Shown: positions 34,166 to 43,344 of the stretch, one piece after another
Layout of the letters: each line of letters starts with the position of its first letter
How positions within the stretch are numbered: position 1 is the first letter of the stretch
NCBI GenBank assembly: GCA_023269585.1
Contig: JAHFTC010000001.1
Span: 1-64,000, forward strand
Direction: 5' to 3'
DNA from: Opitutaceae bacterium
Lineage (GTDB): Bacteria > Verrucomicrobiota > Verrucomicrobiia > Opitutales > Opitutaceae
DNA: 64,000 nt
Made by a program: the position numbers and the translations under genes
The notes under the pieces: model-generated
The model's database searches: none
Told to the model about the DNA's origin: nothing
Seen by the model: the letters and a program-made list of their open reading frames with translations, nothing else

Positions 34166-35203
34166 CTATTTCAGCGCGGCGACGATGCGGGTGGTGTTGG
34201 TGCGGATGAGGCCGAGGTAGGTTTCGGCGCCGGAGCCGGGGGCGCCGAGGCTGTCGGTGAAAAGTGGCTCCGCGAGGCGCACGCCGGCATCGGCGCCGAT
34301 CTGGCGGAGGAGCTTCGGGTTGGTCGTGAGTTCGAAGAAGACGGCGGGGACTTGTTCGTGGCGGATGAGATCGATGATGGTGGCGACAGCGCGGGCGTCG
34401 GGCTCGGCGGAGGAGGAGAGGCCGGCGACGGGGATGGTCTCGAAGCCGTAGGCGTCGGCGTAGTAGCCGAGGGAGTCGTGCGCGGTGGCGAGCTGGCGGC
34501 GCGCAGGCGGGATGGTGGCGATCTGTTGGCGTACCCAAAGATCGAGGGCATCGAGCTCGGCGAGGTAGGCGGTGGCGCGGGCGGAATAATGCGCGGCGGC
34601 GGCGGGGTTGGCGTGGGTGAGGGCGTCGCGGAGGTTGGCGACGTAGGTCTTCACGGCCAGCGGGGACTGCCAGGCGTGGGGATCTGCGGAGGCGGTGGAC
34701 GGTGGACGGTGGACGGTGGACGGTGCAGGTGACTCCGCTTTGTGGTGGTCGTGGGCGCAGGTGGCGGTGTGCTCGTGGTGTGCGGCGGAGCCGGGGCTGG
34801 CGTGCGGTGTTCCCGGGCAGGAGGTCCCTTCCGCGTCGTGGTGGGCGTGGGTGCAGCCGCCGGTGCGGGGCGTGAGGCCGGTGGTGGCGACGACGATCTC
34901 GCCCTTGAAGCCACTGTTCTGCGCGAGGCGGAGGATGGCGGGCTCGAGGTCGAGGCCGTTGACGACGAGGAGGTCGGCGCGGAGGAGGTGCCGCACGTCG
35001 GAGGGCCGGGGCTCGAAGGTGTGCGGGTCGGCCCCGGGTGCGACCAGACAATGAGTACGCACGCGGTCGCCGCCGATCTGGCGGACGAGGTCGTCGAGGA
35101 TGGTGTTGGCGGTGACGACGAACGGGAGGGTGTTGGTGGGCTCGTTGGCGGCGAGACCGAGGGCGGTGGCGCAGCAAAGGGCGAGAGTGGATAGGAGGCG
35201 CAT
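34166..35203 (-). CDS. znuA: Zinc ABC transporter substrate-binding protein (ZnuA-like)
   Basis: A 345-residue periplasmic protein with a signal peptide (MRLLSTLALCCATALGLAA). Likely metal ligands are the His in GADPHTFEPRPSD, the His in ADPHAWQSP, the His in AHDSLGYYADAYG and the Asp in FTDSLG. A His-rich loop (THAHHDAEG to HHEHTATCAHDHH) marks it as a zinc rather than manganese binder. Directly before DPHAW the loop ends in PAPSTVHRPPSTASA, encoded by a GGTGGACGGTGGAC tandem repeat (34694-34728). The ATG at 35203 is chosen; the longer frame is spurious. No Zur-type operator was recognised upstream. Confidence 0.9.
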   Translation of the reverse strand: MRLLSTLALCCATALGLAANEPTNTLPFVVTANTILDDLVRQIGGDRVRTHCLVAPGADPHTFEPRPSDVRHLLRADLLVVNGLDLEPAILRLAQNSGFKGEIVVATTGLTPRTGGCTHAHHDAEGTSCPGTPHASPGSAAHHEHTATCAHDHHKAESPAPSTVHRPPSTASADPHAWQSPLAVKTYVANLRDALTHANPAAAAHYSARATAYLAELDALDLWVRQQIATIPPARRQLATAHDSLGYYADAYGFETIPVAGLSSSAEPDARAVATIIDLIRHEQVPAVFFELTTNPKLLRQIGADAGVRLAEPLFTDSLGAPGSGAETYLGLIRTNTTRIVAALK

Positions 35204-35369
35204 GGAGTGGTGTGTCGCGGAGGAGCGTAGCAAAGGCGTCAAGGGGGAGGGATTTTCGATTTCGGATTGCCGATTTGCGATTGCGGAAAACGGAATGGAC
35301 CGCCGAGCCGGAGTGGGGCGTGTGCGAACGAACAGGAGGCCGAGGTGGAGCTTGGCGTTCCCAGGAGGA

Positions 35370-35400
35370 AAAGAAAAGGGCCGGCGAGTGAGGCCGGCCC
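35370..35400 (-). terminator. Rho-independent terminator of the DUF1015 gene
   Basis: GGGCCGGC (35378-35385) and GCCGGCCC (35393-35400) form the stem, with loop GAGTGAG. On the minus strand the stem is followed by TTTTCTTTTCC. It lies 32 bases beyond the stop codon of the gene at 35433-36650. Confidence 0.85.
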
Positions 35401-35432
35401 GGGGGAGAGAGGACGAGGGACTCAGATGCGGC

Positions 35433-36650
35433 TCAGAACTGGTGCATGAAGAGACCGTCGCGCAGCTTCGGCTCGAACCAGGTGCTCTTCGGCGGCATGA
35501 TCTGGCCGGCATCGGAGATGTCCATGAGCTGCTCGATGGTCACGGCGTGCATGGAGAAGGCGATGGCGGCGCGGCCGCCGTTGACGGCGTCCTCGAGGTA
35601 CTTGGTGCCGCGGATACCGCCGACGAAGTCGATGCGCTTGCTGGTGCGCGGGTCGTCGATGCCGAGCAGCGGGTCGAGGACCTTGTCCTGCAGGAGGCTG
35701 ACATCGAGGCGGGAGACGGGGTCGGCGCCCGGGGGCGGATTGAGCGCGAGGGCGTGCCACTGGCCTTCCATGAAGAGGTGGACGCTGCCGGGGGCGGCGG
35801 GCGCGGGAGTGGGGGCGGAGGTGACGGCGCCGACGCGGCCGAGTTCGCCGAGGAGCTGGCGGGCGGAGCGGCCCTGGAGCTCGAGGACGAGGCGGTTGTA
35901 GGGAAGGATGCGCAGCTGCTTCGCGGGGAAGAGGACGGTGAGGAACCAGTTGTAGTCCTCGTCGCCGGTGTGCGCGGGATTGTCGGCGCGGCGTTCGCGG
36001 GCGACGCGGGCGGCGGAGGCGGCGCGATGGTGGCCGTCGGCGATGTAGGTGCAGGGGACCTGCTTGAAGGCCTCGACGAGGGAGCCGGGGGCGGTGATGC
36101 GCCAGACGGTGTGGCGGATGCCGTCGTGGGCGACGAAGCTCATCAGCGGGGCGCTGGCGATGGCGGCGGCGACGATGGTGTCGATGGCCGGCTGGTCGCG
36201 GTAGGTGAGGAAGACGGGCCCGGGGTTGGCGGAGAGGGTGCCGGTGTGGCGGACGCGGTCGTCCTCCTTGTCCTTGCGGGTCTTCTCGTGCTTTTTGATG
36301 AGGTTGTTGTCGTAGTCCTCCACGTGGCAGAGCGCGGCGACGCCGGTCTGGATGTGGGCGCCCATCTGCTGCTGGTAGATGTAGAGCGAGGGGGCGGCTT
36401 CGCGGACGAGGTGGCCGCCGGCGATGAGCTTCTGGAAGTTCTCCTTGGCGCGGGCATAGACCGGCTCGGAGTAGGGATCGGTGGCGTCGGAGAACTCGAG
36501 GTCGGAGCGGGCGACGCGGAGCATGCTCAGCGGGTTGCCTTCGACGAGGGCGCGGCACTCGGCGGTGTTGACGACATCGTACGGGACGGAGGCGATCTGG
36601 CCGGCGAGCTCGGGTTGAGGACGGAGGGCGCGATAGGAGCGGATTCGCAT
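35433..36650 (-). CDS. DUF1015-family protein
   Basis: A 405-residue soluble protein of the DUF1015 family. Typical features are IRSYRALRPQPELAGQIASV then PYDVVNTAECRALVEGNPLS at the N-terminus, the basic motif KKHEKTRKDKEDDRVRHTG, the central YIADGHHRAASAARVARE with its His-His pair, and the C-terminal QIMPPKSTWFEPKLRDGLFM. The family is widespread and suspected to act on phosphorylated small molecules, but the reaction is not established to my knowledge. The gene has its own terminator and is divergent from dnaB. Confidence 0.88.
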   Translation of the reverse strand: MRIRSYRALRPQPELAGQIASVPYDVVNTAECRALVEGNPLSMLRVARSDLEFSDATDPYSEPVYARAKENFQKLIAGGHLVREAAPSLYIYQQQMGAHIQTGVAALCHVEDYDNNLIKKHEKTRKDKEDDRVRHTGTLSANPGPVFLTYRDQPAIDTIVAAAIASAPLMSFVAHDGIRHTVWRITAPGSLVEAFKQVPCTYIADGHHRAASAARVARERRADNPAHTGDEDYNWFLTVLFPAKQLRILPYNRLVLELQGRSARQLLGELGRVGAVTSAPTPAPAAPGSVHLFMEGQWHALALNPPPGADPVSRLDVSLLQDKVLDPLLGIDDPRTSKRIDFVGGIRGTKYLEDAVNGGRAAIAFSMHAVTIEQLMDISDAGQIMPPKSTWFEPKLRDGLFMHQF

Positions 36651-36794
36651 AATGAAACGCGGGCAACGGAGCAGAGAGGGCGCGGGAAGGCAAGCGGGGT
36701 AGCGGGGCGGCGTGTGAATAAGGTGTGGCGAAAATTAGAGGAACTTCCCGTTGCTTTGGCGGGTGAAGTCTGTCGCCATGCTCCGCTTTCCTGC

Positions 36795-38213
36795 ATGCCC
36801 CCCGAGAACTCACCACGCCGATCCCGCGATGAGGACGCACCGCGCCCGTTGCCCACCGGCGGCCGGACCCCGCCGCACAGCGTGGAGGCGGAAGAATCGC
36901 TGTTGGCGTGCTGTCTGATCGATGGCGGCGACAGCGTGTCGGCCTGCGTCGAGGCGAAGCTGACGGCGGAGGCCTTCTACGAGCCCGGCAACCGGGTGAT
37001 CTTCGAGGTGCTCACCGAGATCTACCGCGCCGGGCATCCGGTGGACGAGTCGGTGCTGGCGGAGGAGTTGCGCAAAAAGAACCTGCTCGACGCCGTGGGT
37101 GGCCTCGTGCGGCTCAACCAGATCACCAACCGCATCCCGACGACGGCGCACCGGACCTATTTTCTGGAGCAGGTGCGCGAGAACGCCCTGCTGCGGCAGT
37201 TGATCGGTGTGGCGACCGGCGCGATCGAGAAATGCTACCAGTACCAGGGTGGCATCGAGGAGTTCATCGATCGGATCGAGCGGGACATGTTCCAGATCAC
37301 GCAGGACCGCACGAACGACTCGGCCCGCGAGATGAAGGAGCCGATCAAGGAGGCCACCGCGGTGATTGCGAAGATGCTCGAGCGCCGTGGCGAGCTGACC
37401 GGCGTGGCCTCGGGGTTCGTGGACCTCGACAAGATGCTCTTTGGTTTCCAGAAGCAGGAAATGACCATCCTGGCGGCGCGCCCGTCGATGGGAAAGACCT
37501 CGCTGGCGCTGAACATCGCGGAGGCGGCGGCACTGCCGGCGAACCCGAAGAAGACGCCGCCGGTGGGCGTGCTGCTCTTCAGCCTGGAAATGGGTTCGTC
37601 GCAGATCGCGCTGCGTATGCTCTGCTCGCACGCGCGGGTGAACATGCAGCGGTTGCGCGACGGCTTCGTCGGTCGCGACAGCGAGGAGACGTCGCGGCTC
37701 GGACGCTCGGCGGAGGCGCTCAAGAACGCCCCCATCATGATCGACGACTCCAGCAGTATCTCGATCATGGAGATGCGGGCGAAGGCGCGGCGCGTGGCGC
37801 AGAAGATGCGCGACAAGGGCGGCCTCGGCATGATCATGGTGGACTACCTGCAGCTCGTCTCGGGCACGGACCCGAAGGCGAACCGCGAGCAGCAGGTGGC
37901 GGAGATTTCGCGCGGGTTGAAGGGCATGGCGAAGGAACTCCACGTGCCGGTCATTGTCCTCTCCCAGCTCAACCGTGCCTCCGAAAAGGAAAACCGCGTG
38001 CCCCGCCTGTCCGATCTCCGCGAATCCGGCTCCATCGAGCAGGATGCGGACGTTGTCCTGATGCTGGCGCGACCGAAAGATGCGGACGAAAAGTTCCAGA
38101 CCGCGGCCGACTCGGCGGATTTGATCGTTGCCAAGCAACGAAACGGACCGGTAGGAGAAATCAAATTAACCTTCCTCAAGGACATTACCCGCTTTGAAAA
38201 CCATATCGCGTAG
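36795..38213 (+). CDS. dnaB: Replicative DNA helicase DnaB
   Basis: A 472-residue hexameric helicase. The N-terminal domain starts PPHSVEAEESLLACCLIDGG; the RecA-like domain has Walker A (ARPSMGKTSLAL), LLFSLEMGSSQIALRMLC, Walker B (MIMVDYLQLVSG), SQLNRASEKENRVPRLSDLR and QDADVVLMLARP, all standard DnaB motifs. No intein is present. The frame is open far upstream (antisense to the DUF1015 gene), but the ATG at 36795 (MPPENSPRRSRDEDAP) gives the usual size. The 3' end overlaps the bamA start by 20 bases. Confidence 0.95.
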   Translation: MPPENSPRRSRDEDAPRPLPTGGRTPPHSVEAEESLLACCLIDGGDSVSACVEAKLTAEAFYEPGNRVIFEVLTEIYRAGHPVDESVLAEELRKKNLLDAVGGLVRLNQITNRIPTTAHRTYFLEQVRENALLRQLIGVATGAIEKCYQYQGGIEEFIDRIERDMFQITQDRTNDSAREMKEPIKEATAVIAKMLERRGELTGVASGFVDLDKMLFGFQKQEMTILAARPSMGKTSLALNIAEAAALPANPKKTPPVGVLLFSLEMGSSQIALRMLCSHARVNMQRLRDGFVGRDSEETSRLGRSAEALKNAPIMIDDSSSISIMEMRAKARRVAQKMRDKGGLGMIMVDYLQLVSGTDPKANREQQVAEISRGLKGMAKELHVPVIVLSQLNRASEKENRVPRLSDLRESGSIEQDADVVLMLARPKDADEKFQTAADSADLIVAKQRNGPVGEIKLTFLKDITRFENHIA

Positions 38214-40551
38214 CACCCCGGCTTGGGGTTGGTTGAGTCTGTTGGTTGCAGTGCTTGTGTTCGCCGGGATCCCGGCGGCGCGGGCGCAGATGGCGGAGGG
38301 GGGCCAGCAACTCACGATCGGCAAGGTCGAGGTGCGCTTCCTCGGCATCCGCAACGTCAGCGAGCAGGTCGTGCGGGCCAACATCCAGATGCGCGAGGGC
38401 GCGCTCTTCGACGAGACGGCGGTGGATCGCGACGTGCGCAACCTCTACCGCACCGGCCTCTTCGAGCTGATCGAGGTGAAGAAGGTGGAGGAGGGCTTCG
38501 ACAAGGTGAATCTCTTCGTCGAGGTGACCCCGAAATTCCGGGTCCTCGCGGTGGAGCTCGACGGCAATCGCGCGCTGCGCACCCGGCGCCTCCTGAAAGA
38601 GGTGACGACCAAGGCCAACACCTCGCTCGACGAGCGCCAGATCAAGGCCGACTCCGAGAAGCTGTTCGAGTACTACCAGAAGAAGGGTTTCTCGCAGGCC
38701 GAGGTGAACTACTCGATCGAACGCGACCGCACCACGGGCTTCGGCCGCGTGATCTTCCGCATCCGCGAAGGCGTGCGCACGCGCATCGGCGACATCCGCT
38801 TCGTGGGCAACGACAGCGTGTCGGCCCGCAAGCTCCGCGGCGCCATGGAGGAGACGCGCCGGTGGTGGATGTTCTCCTGGCTCACCGCCAAGGGCCGGCT
38901 GGAGGACGACAAGTTCGAGGAGGATCTCGACAAGCTGCGGGACTTCTACCGTGAGCGCGGCTACCTCGACATCGAGATCGCGCGCGCCAAGGTGCAGTTC
39001 GAGTATCCGAAACCCGGACGGCTGGTGATCGTGATCCCGGTCGAGGAGGGTCGGCGTTACAAGCTCGGCCGCATGGCGTTCACCGGCAACAAGCTGTTTC
39101 CGGCCCGCTTCCTTTCGCTCGCGCTCAACGAGCGCCCCGGCAACTGGTTCACCCCCTCCAAGCTCGACAAGGATGTCGAGGCGCTCGAGGACTTCTACGG
39201 CAAGAGCGGCTACCTCGACACCCGGGTGCGGCTGGTGCGCCGGCCCAATCTCGAGACCGGCGACATCTACGTGGACTTCGACATCACCGAGGGCGAGAAG
39301 GTCACGCTCGAATCGATCAAGATCGAGGGCAACGAAAAGACCAAGAGCATCGTCATCGCGCGTGAGCTGGTGATCTACCCCGGCCAGACGTTCGACTCGG
39401 TCCGGATGAACGTCAGCAAGATGCGTCTGGAGAACACGCGCTTCTTCGAGGACGTGAATCTCACCCCGGAGGAGACGGCCGTGCCCGGCCGGCGCAATCT
39501 CAAGATCAAGGTCACCGAAGGCCGCACCGGCAACCTGACCTTCGGCGCGGGCTACAGCTCGCTCGAGAAGGCGGTGTTCTACGCCGAAGTGAGCCAGGGC
39601 AACTTCGACCTCCTCAACCGGCGCTCGTTCTTCCAGGGCGACGGCCAGAAGTTCCGCCTGCGTTTCCAGATCGGCTCCCAGTCCAGCGAGATCAGCCTCA
39701 ACTTCGAGGAGCCGTGGCTCTTTGAGAAGCAGCTGGCGGTGGGCTTCGACCTGCACCGGACCTCCTCGGACTACACCTCCAACTTCTACGAGGTGGTGGT
39801 GACCGGTGGGTCGGTCTATACGCGCCGCCGGCTCTTCGAGCTGTTCGAGGGCCAGCTCGCCTACAGCTTCGACAACGTCCAGTACCGCGACGTGGCCACG
39901 AGCGATGCCGAGCTGCTCGCGTGGCTCGAGTCGTACACGGTCTCGAAGGTGAGCTTCACCCTCCTGCGCGACACCCGTGACAAGATGATCAACACCACGC
40001 GCGGCAATCGCATCGAGCTCACGACCCAGCTGGCCGGCGGCCCCTTCGGCGGCGAGCGCAACTTCTACAAGTTCGAAGGGCGGGCGGCGCAGTTCGTGCC
40101 GCTGTTCAAGGCCCAGCAACAGGTGCTGGCAATCCTCCTGCGCGCCGGTGTGCTGGAACGTTTCGGCGAGACCCGGGACCGGCAGCTGCTCAACGAGAAC
40201 TTCGCGCTCGGCGGCCCCACGACGTTGCGCGGTTTCGAGTACCGCGAGGTCGGCCCGCGCAGCGTGACCTCCAACGAGCCGCTCGGCGGCAAGACCTACG
40301 GGTTCCTCAGCCTCGAGTACTCGCTGGATATCGTGAACCCGGTGCGCGTCGCGATGTTCTACGATGCCGGCTTCGTCAACCGCGGCGCCTTCGACTTCAA
40401 CCCGTCGGGCTACAACGACAACTTCGGTTTCGGTATCCGCATGATGGTCATGGGCCAGCCGATGAGCCTCGACTACGGCATCCCGCTGACCGGCGACCGG
40501 ATCAACAAGAAGGGCGGCCAGTTCAACTTCTCCTTCGGCACTCGCTTCTGA
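38194..40551 (+). CDS. bamA: Outer membrane protein assembly factor BamA
   Basis: A 785-residue Omp85 protein with signal peptide (GWLSLLVAVLVFAGIPAARA), five POTRA domains (for example LTIGKVEVRFLGIRNVSEQV, RVLAVELDGNRALRTRRLLK, IGDIRFVGNDSVSARKLRG) and a C-terminal beta-barrel (FGAGYSSLEKAVFYAEVSQG onward, GPTTLRGFEYREVGPRS, final Phe in FSFGTRF). It inserts beta-barrel proteins into the outer membrane. The start is TTG at 38194, inside the end of dnaB, with AAGGAC at 38177-38182 as a weak ribosome site. The downstream neighbours skp and lpxD match the common bamA-skp-lpxD order. Confidence 0.93.
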   Translation: MKTISRSTPAWGWLSLLVAVLVFAGIPAARAQMAEGGQQLTIGKVEVRFLGIRNVSEQVVRANIQMREGALFDETAVDRDVRNLYRTGLFELIEVKKVEEGFDKVNLFVEVTPKFRVLAVELDGNRALRTRRLLKEVTTKANTSLDERQIKADSEKLFEYYQKKGFSQAEVNYSIERDRTTGFGRVIFRIREGVRTRIGDIRFVGNDSVSARKLRGAMEETRRWWMFSWLTAKGRLEDDKFEEDLDKLRDFYRERGYLDIEIARAKVQFEYPKPGRLVIVIPVEEGRRYKLGRMAFTGNKLFPARFLSLALNERPGNWFTPSKLDKDVEALEDFYGKSGYLDTRVRLVRRPNLETGDIYVDFDITEGEKVTLESIKIEGNEKTKSIVIARELVIYPGQTFDSVRMNVSKMRLENTRFFEDVNLTPEETAVPGRRNLKIKVTEGRTGNLTFGAGYSSLEKAVFYAEVSQGNFDLLNRRSFFQGDGQKFRLRFQIGSQSSEISLNFEEPWLFEKQLAVGFDLHRTSSDYTSNFYEVVVTGGSVYTRRRLFELFEGQLAYSFDNVQYRDVATSDAELLAWLESYTVSKVSFTLLRDTRDKMINTTRGNRIELTTQLAGGPFGGERNFYKFEGRAAQFVPLFKAQQQVLAILLRAGVLERFGETRDRQLLNENFALGGPTTLRGFEYREVGPRSVTSNEPLGGKTYGFLSLEYSLDIVNPVRVAMFYDAGFVNRGAFDFNPSGYNDNFGFGIRMMVMGQPMSLDYGIPLTGDRINKKGGQFNFSFGTRF

Positions 40552-40585
40552 TCCGCAACCTGCAAACCCTCCCAACACTGTTTCC

Positions 40586-41179
40586 ATGAAAAACCTCATC
40601 CGTTCCGCTTTTGCCGTCGTCGCGCTCGCCGGCGTCGTCCTCAACCTCAACGCCCAGGTCGCCGTCAAGATGGCGACCGTCGATCTCGAACAGCTCTTCA
40701 CCAAGTATCACAAGACCGAGACCGAGAACGCGAAGCTTGCCGAGCAGGGCAAGAAGGCCAAGGAGCAGATGGACTCGATGGTGAAGGAGCGCGAGGCGAT
40801 CGTGGCTTCGGCGAAGGAACTCCAGGACCAGGTCAAGAGCCCGGTCCTCACCGACGAGGCGCGCAAGAAGGCCCAGGCCGATTTCGAGGCCAAGGTCGGC
40901 GAAGTGCGCGCGATGGAGCAGCGGATGATGGAGTTCAACCAGGAGATCCAGCAGCGTTTCCAGCAGAAGCAGATGCAGTTCCAGCGCGCCGCCGTCGAGG
41001 AGATCAACCGCAAGGCGGCCGAGATCGCCAAGGCGAAGGGCGCCACGCTCGTGGTCAATCAGGGCGCGCTGATCTACGCCGATCCGAGCTTCGACATCAC
41101 CCCCGAGGTGCTCGAGGCCATCAACAAGGATCGCCCGGTGCCGGCCATCAACGTCACCGTTCCGGCCCCGGCCAACTAA
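40586..41179 (+). CDS. skp: Periplasmic chaperone Skp/OmpH-like
   Basis: A 197-residue protein with a signal peptide (MKNLIRSAFAVVALAGVVLN then LNAQ), the Skp opening VKMATVDLEQLFTKYHKTET, and a long Lys/Glu/Gln-rich coiled coil (ENAKLAEQGKKAKEQMDSMV to EFNQEIQQRFQQKQMQFQRA). It ends with IAKAKGATLVVNQGALIYAD then PSFDITPEVLEAINK, as in OmpH proteins. It escorts outer-membrane proteins to BamA, encoded just upstream. A strong terminator follows, so the dnaB-bamA-skp transcript can end here. Confidence 0.9.
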   Translation: MKNLIRSAFAVVALAGVVLNLNAQVAVKMATVDLEQLFTKYHKTETENAKLAEQGKKAKEQMDSMVKEREAIVASAKELQDQVKSPVLTDEARKKAQADFEAKVGEVRAMEQRMMEFNQEIQQRFQQKQMQFQRAAVEEINRKAAEIAKAKGATLVVNQGALIYADPSFDITPEVLEAINKDRPVPAINVTVPAPAN

Positions 41180-41195
41180 GCACCAACCGGTTTCG

Positions 41196-41230
41196 ACCCC
41201 GCCCGCGCAACGGGCGGGGTTTTTTTGTTT
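41196..41230 (+). terminator. Rho-independent terminator after skp
   Basis: ACCCCGCCCG (41196-41205) pairs perfectly with CGGGCGGGGT (41211-41220) over a CGCAA loop, followed by TTTTTTGTTT. Confidence 0.93.
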
Positions 41231-41263
41231 CCAGCCCGGCCCCGCTCCAACCACGCTCGCGCC

Positions 41264-42310
41264 ATGGTGTTCGCCTTCTCCGCGGCTCAGCTCATCGCCA
41301 TCGTTGAACCGCTTCGCGTCGTCGGCGCCACCGGCGCGGCCGTGACCGGCATCGCTTCGTTGGGCGCCGCCGCTCCGGGCGATCTCTCGTTCTTGGGCAA
41401 CCGAAAATACCGCGCGGAAGTGGCCGGGAGCCGGGCTTCGGTGCTGTTGCTGCCCGCCGACCACGAGGGCGAGCCTCCGCCCGGGCAACTGTGGCTCCTG
41501 GTCCAGAATCCTTCGGTGGGCCTCACCCGCCTTTGCCGGCGAATCGAGCAGTTGCTCTGGCCGAAGCCCGCGCCCGGGGTGCACGCCACCGCGGTCGTGG
41601 CGGCCGACGCCGTGCTCTCCCCGGAGGCCCATGTCGGACCGCTGTGCGTGGTCGAGGCCGGGGCGCGGATCGGGGCGGGTGTGGTGCTGCAAGGCGGGGT
41701 CTTTGTCGGTGCGCGGGCCGTGATCGGCGCGGATTCCTGGCTGAGCGCCCACACGGTCGTGGCGTCGGAATGCGTGCTCGGTGCGCGGGTGCGGCTGCAG
41801 CCCGGGGCGGTGATCGGCTCCGACGGCTTTGGCTACGACACCGTGAAGGGCCGGCATGAGAAGATTCCGCAGGTCGGCAACGTCGTCCTGGGCGACGATG
41901 TGGAGGTCGGAGCGAACGCCACGATCGACCGCGCGCGCTTCAGCCGCACGGAGATCGGTGAGGGGACGAAGATCGATAACCTCGTCCAGATCGGTCACAA
42001 CTGCGTGCTGGGTCGTCACTGCCTCATCGTGGCCCAGGTCGGCATCGCCGGGAGCACCACGCTGGGCGACTACGTGGTCATGGGCGGTCAGTCCGGTGTG
42101 GGCGGCCACCTGCGGGTGGGCAGCTTCTGCCAGGTCGGCGGGCAGTCGGGGATCACCCGCGATCTGCCCCCGAAGAGCACCGTCACCGGCACGTACGCGT
42201 TGCCGCTCCTACTCGAGCAGAAATTCCAGGTGTTGCGCGGTCGGCTGCCCGAGCTGTTCAAACGGGTCGACCAGATCGAGGCGCAACTCGGTCTGCGGCC
42301 CGCAGAATAA
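41264..42310 (+). CDS. lpxD: UDP-3-O-acyl-glucosamine N-acyltransferase LpxD
   Basis: A 348-residue lipid A enzyme that N-acylates UDP-3-O-acyl-glucosamine. The N-terminal uridine-binding domain contains [19 protein letters not shown] left-handed beta-helix of hexapeptide repeats follows, with [20 protein letters not shown], the catalytic-His region [20 protein letters not shown] and [20 protein letters not shown] helical C-terminus ends [15 protein letters not shown] at 41264 is chosen; a few upstream in-frame codons overlap the skp terminator region. It shows that the organism makes lipid A. Confidence 0.94.
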   Translation: MVFAFSAAQLIAIVEPLRVVGATGAAVTGIASLGAAAPGDLSFLGNRKYRAEVAGSRASVLLLPADHEGEPPPGQLWLLVQNPSVGLTRLCRRIEQLLWPKPAPGVHATAVVAADAVLSPEAHVGPLCVVEAGARIGAGVVLQGGVFVGARAVIGADSWLSAHTVVASECVLGARVRLQPGAVIGSDGFGYDTVKGRHEKIPQVGNVVLGDDVEVGANATIDRARFSRTEIGEGTKIDNLVQIGHNCVLGRHCLIVAQVGIAGSTTLGDYVVMGGQSGVGGHLRVGSFCQVGGQSGITRDLPPKSTVTGTYALPLLLEQKFQVLRGRLPELFKRVDQIEAQLGLRPAE

Positions 42311-42364
42311 CCTTCCGCCCCACCGGTGATCTCGCACAGTCTGCTGCCCTCCCCCGAAACGACG

Positions 42365-43312
42365 ATGGAAGACAATATCAAACTTTTTTCCGGCAACGCC
42401 AACCGCGCCCTCGCCGAAGAGATCTGCCGCGCCATCGAGTTGCCGCTCGGCGACGCGACCGTCACGACCTTCCCCGACGGGGAGTCCTTCGTGAAGATCA
42501 ACGAGAACGTGCGCGGCAAGGATGTCTTCATCATCCAGCCCACGTGTCCGCCGACCAACCACCACTTGGTCGAGCTGCTGATCATGATCGACGCCGCCCG
42601 CCGTGCCTCCGCGCAGCGCATCACCGCCGTGATGCCCTTCTACGGCTATGCGCGCCAGGACCGTAAGGACCAGCCCCGCGTGCCGATCACCGCGAAGCTC
42701 GTGGCCAACCTGCTGGTCGCCGCCGGCGCCAACCGGGTGCTCACGATGGACCTGCACAGCCAGCAGATCCAGGGCTTCTTCGACATCCCGGTCGACCACC
42801 TCTACGCCTCGCCAGTGTTTTTCGAATACCTCGCGAAGCACCTCAAGACCGACCGCCTCGTCGTCGTCTCGCACGATGTGGGCGGCATGAAGATGGCCGC
42901 CGCGTACGCCGAAGTCCTCGGCGCCGGCCTCGGTCTCGTCGCCAAGAAGCGCACCACCGCCACGACCGTCGAGGCCATCAGCGTCGTCGGCGACGTGAAG
43001 GGCGCCGACGTGCTCCTGGTCGACGACATCACGGAGACCGCCGGCACCCTCACCGCCGCGGCGAAGATGCTGCGCGACCACGGCGCGGTGAGCGTGCGCG
43101 CCGCCGTGAGCCACTGTATTCTCAGTGAGATGGCCTACACCCGCTTGGGCAACGGCATGATCGACGAGCTCATCACGACCAATACCGTGCCGCTCGAGAC
43201 CCGCGGCCTGCCGATCGCCCGGCTCAGCGTCGCGGCGCTGCTGGGCGAGGCGATTCTCCGGATCCATTCGAATCGCTCGGTCACCGGCCTGTTTAAGGTC
43301 AAGGGCTTCTAG
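42365..43312 (+). CDS. prs: Ribose-phosphate pyrophosphokinase
   Basis: A 315-residue PRPP synthase making phosphoribosyl pyrophosphate from ribose-5-phosphate and ATP. It starts EDNIKLFSGNANRALAEEIC and contains FPDGESFVKINENVRGKDVF, FYGYARQDRKDQPRVPITAK, LTMDLHSQQIQGFFDIPVDH, VVSHDVGGMKMAAAYAEVLG and the PRPP loop VLLVDDITETAGTLTAAAKM. All substrate-binding motifs are intact. ATG at 42365 is the family start. PRPP from this enzyme feeds PyrE, encoded nearby at 45103-45678. Confidence 0.95.
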   Translation: MEDNIKLFSGNANRALAEEICRAIELPLGDATVTTFPDGESFVKINENVRGKDVFIIQPTCPPTNHHLVELLIMIDAARRASAQRITAVMPFYGYARQDRKDQPRVPITAKLVANLLVAAGANRVLTMDLHSQQIQGFFDIPVDHLYASPVFFEYLAKHLKTDRLVVVSHDVGGMKMAAAYAEVLGAGLGLVAKKRTTATTVEAISVVGDVKGADVLLVDDITETAGTLTAAAKMLRDHGAVSVRAAVSHCILSEMAYTRLGNGMIDELITTNTVPLETRGLPIARLSVAALLGEAILRIHSNRSVTGLFKVKGF

Positions 43313-43344
43313 GAGCCACCGCAGTTCCCTCCGCCCCACCTCGC

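Noticed and set aside
35204-35370. Zur-type operator upstream of znuA
   Set aside because: No AT-rich dyad of the expected kind is visible; the only patterned sequence is a GATTTCGGATTGCCGATTTG repeat word.
35100-36794. 565-codon upstream extension of dnaB
   Set aside because: It is antisense to the DUF1015 gene, Gly/Ala/Val-rich, and much longer than any DnaB N-terminus. ATG at 36795 fits the family.
38185-40704. 839-codon antisense frame across bamA
   Set aside because: Low-complexity Val/Glu/Leu/His translation with no domain; bamA on the plus strand is unambiguous.
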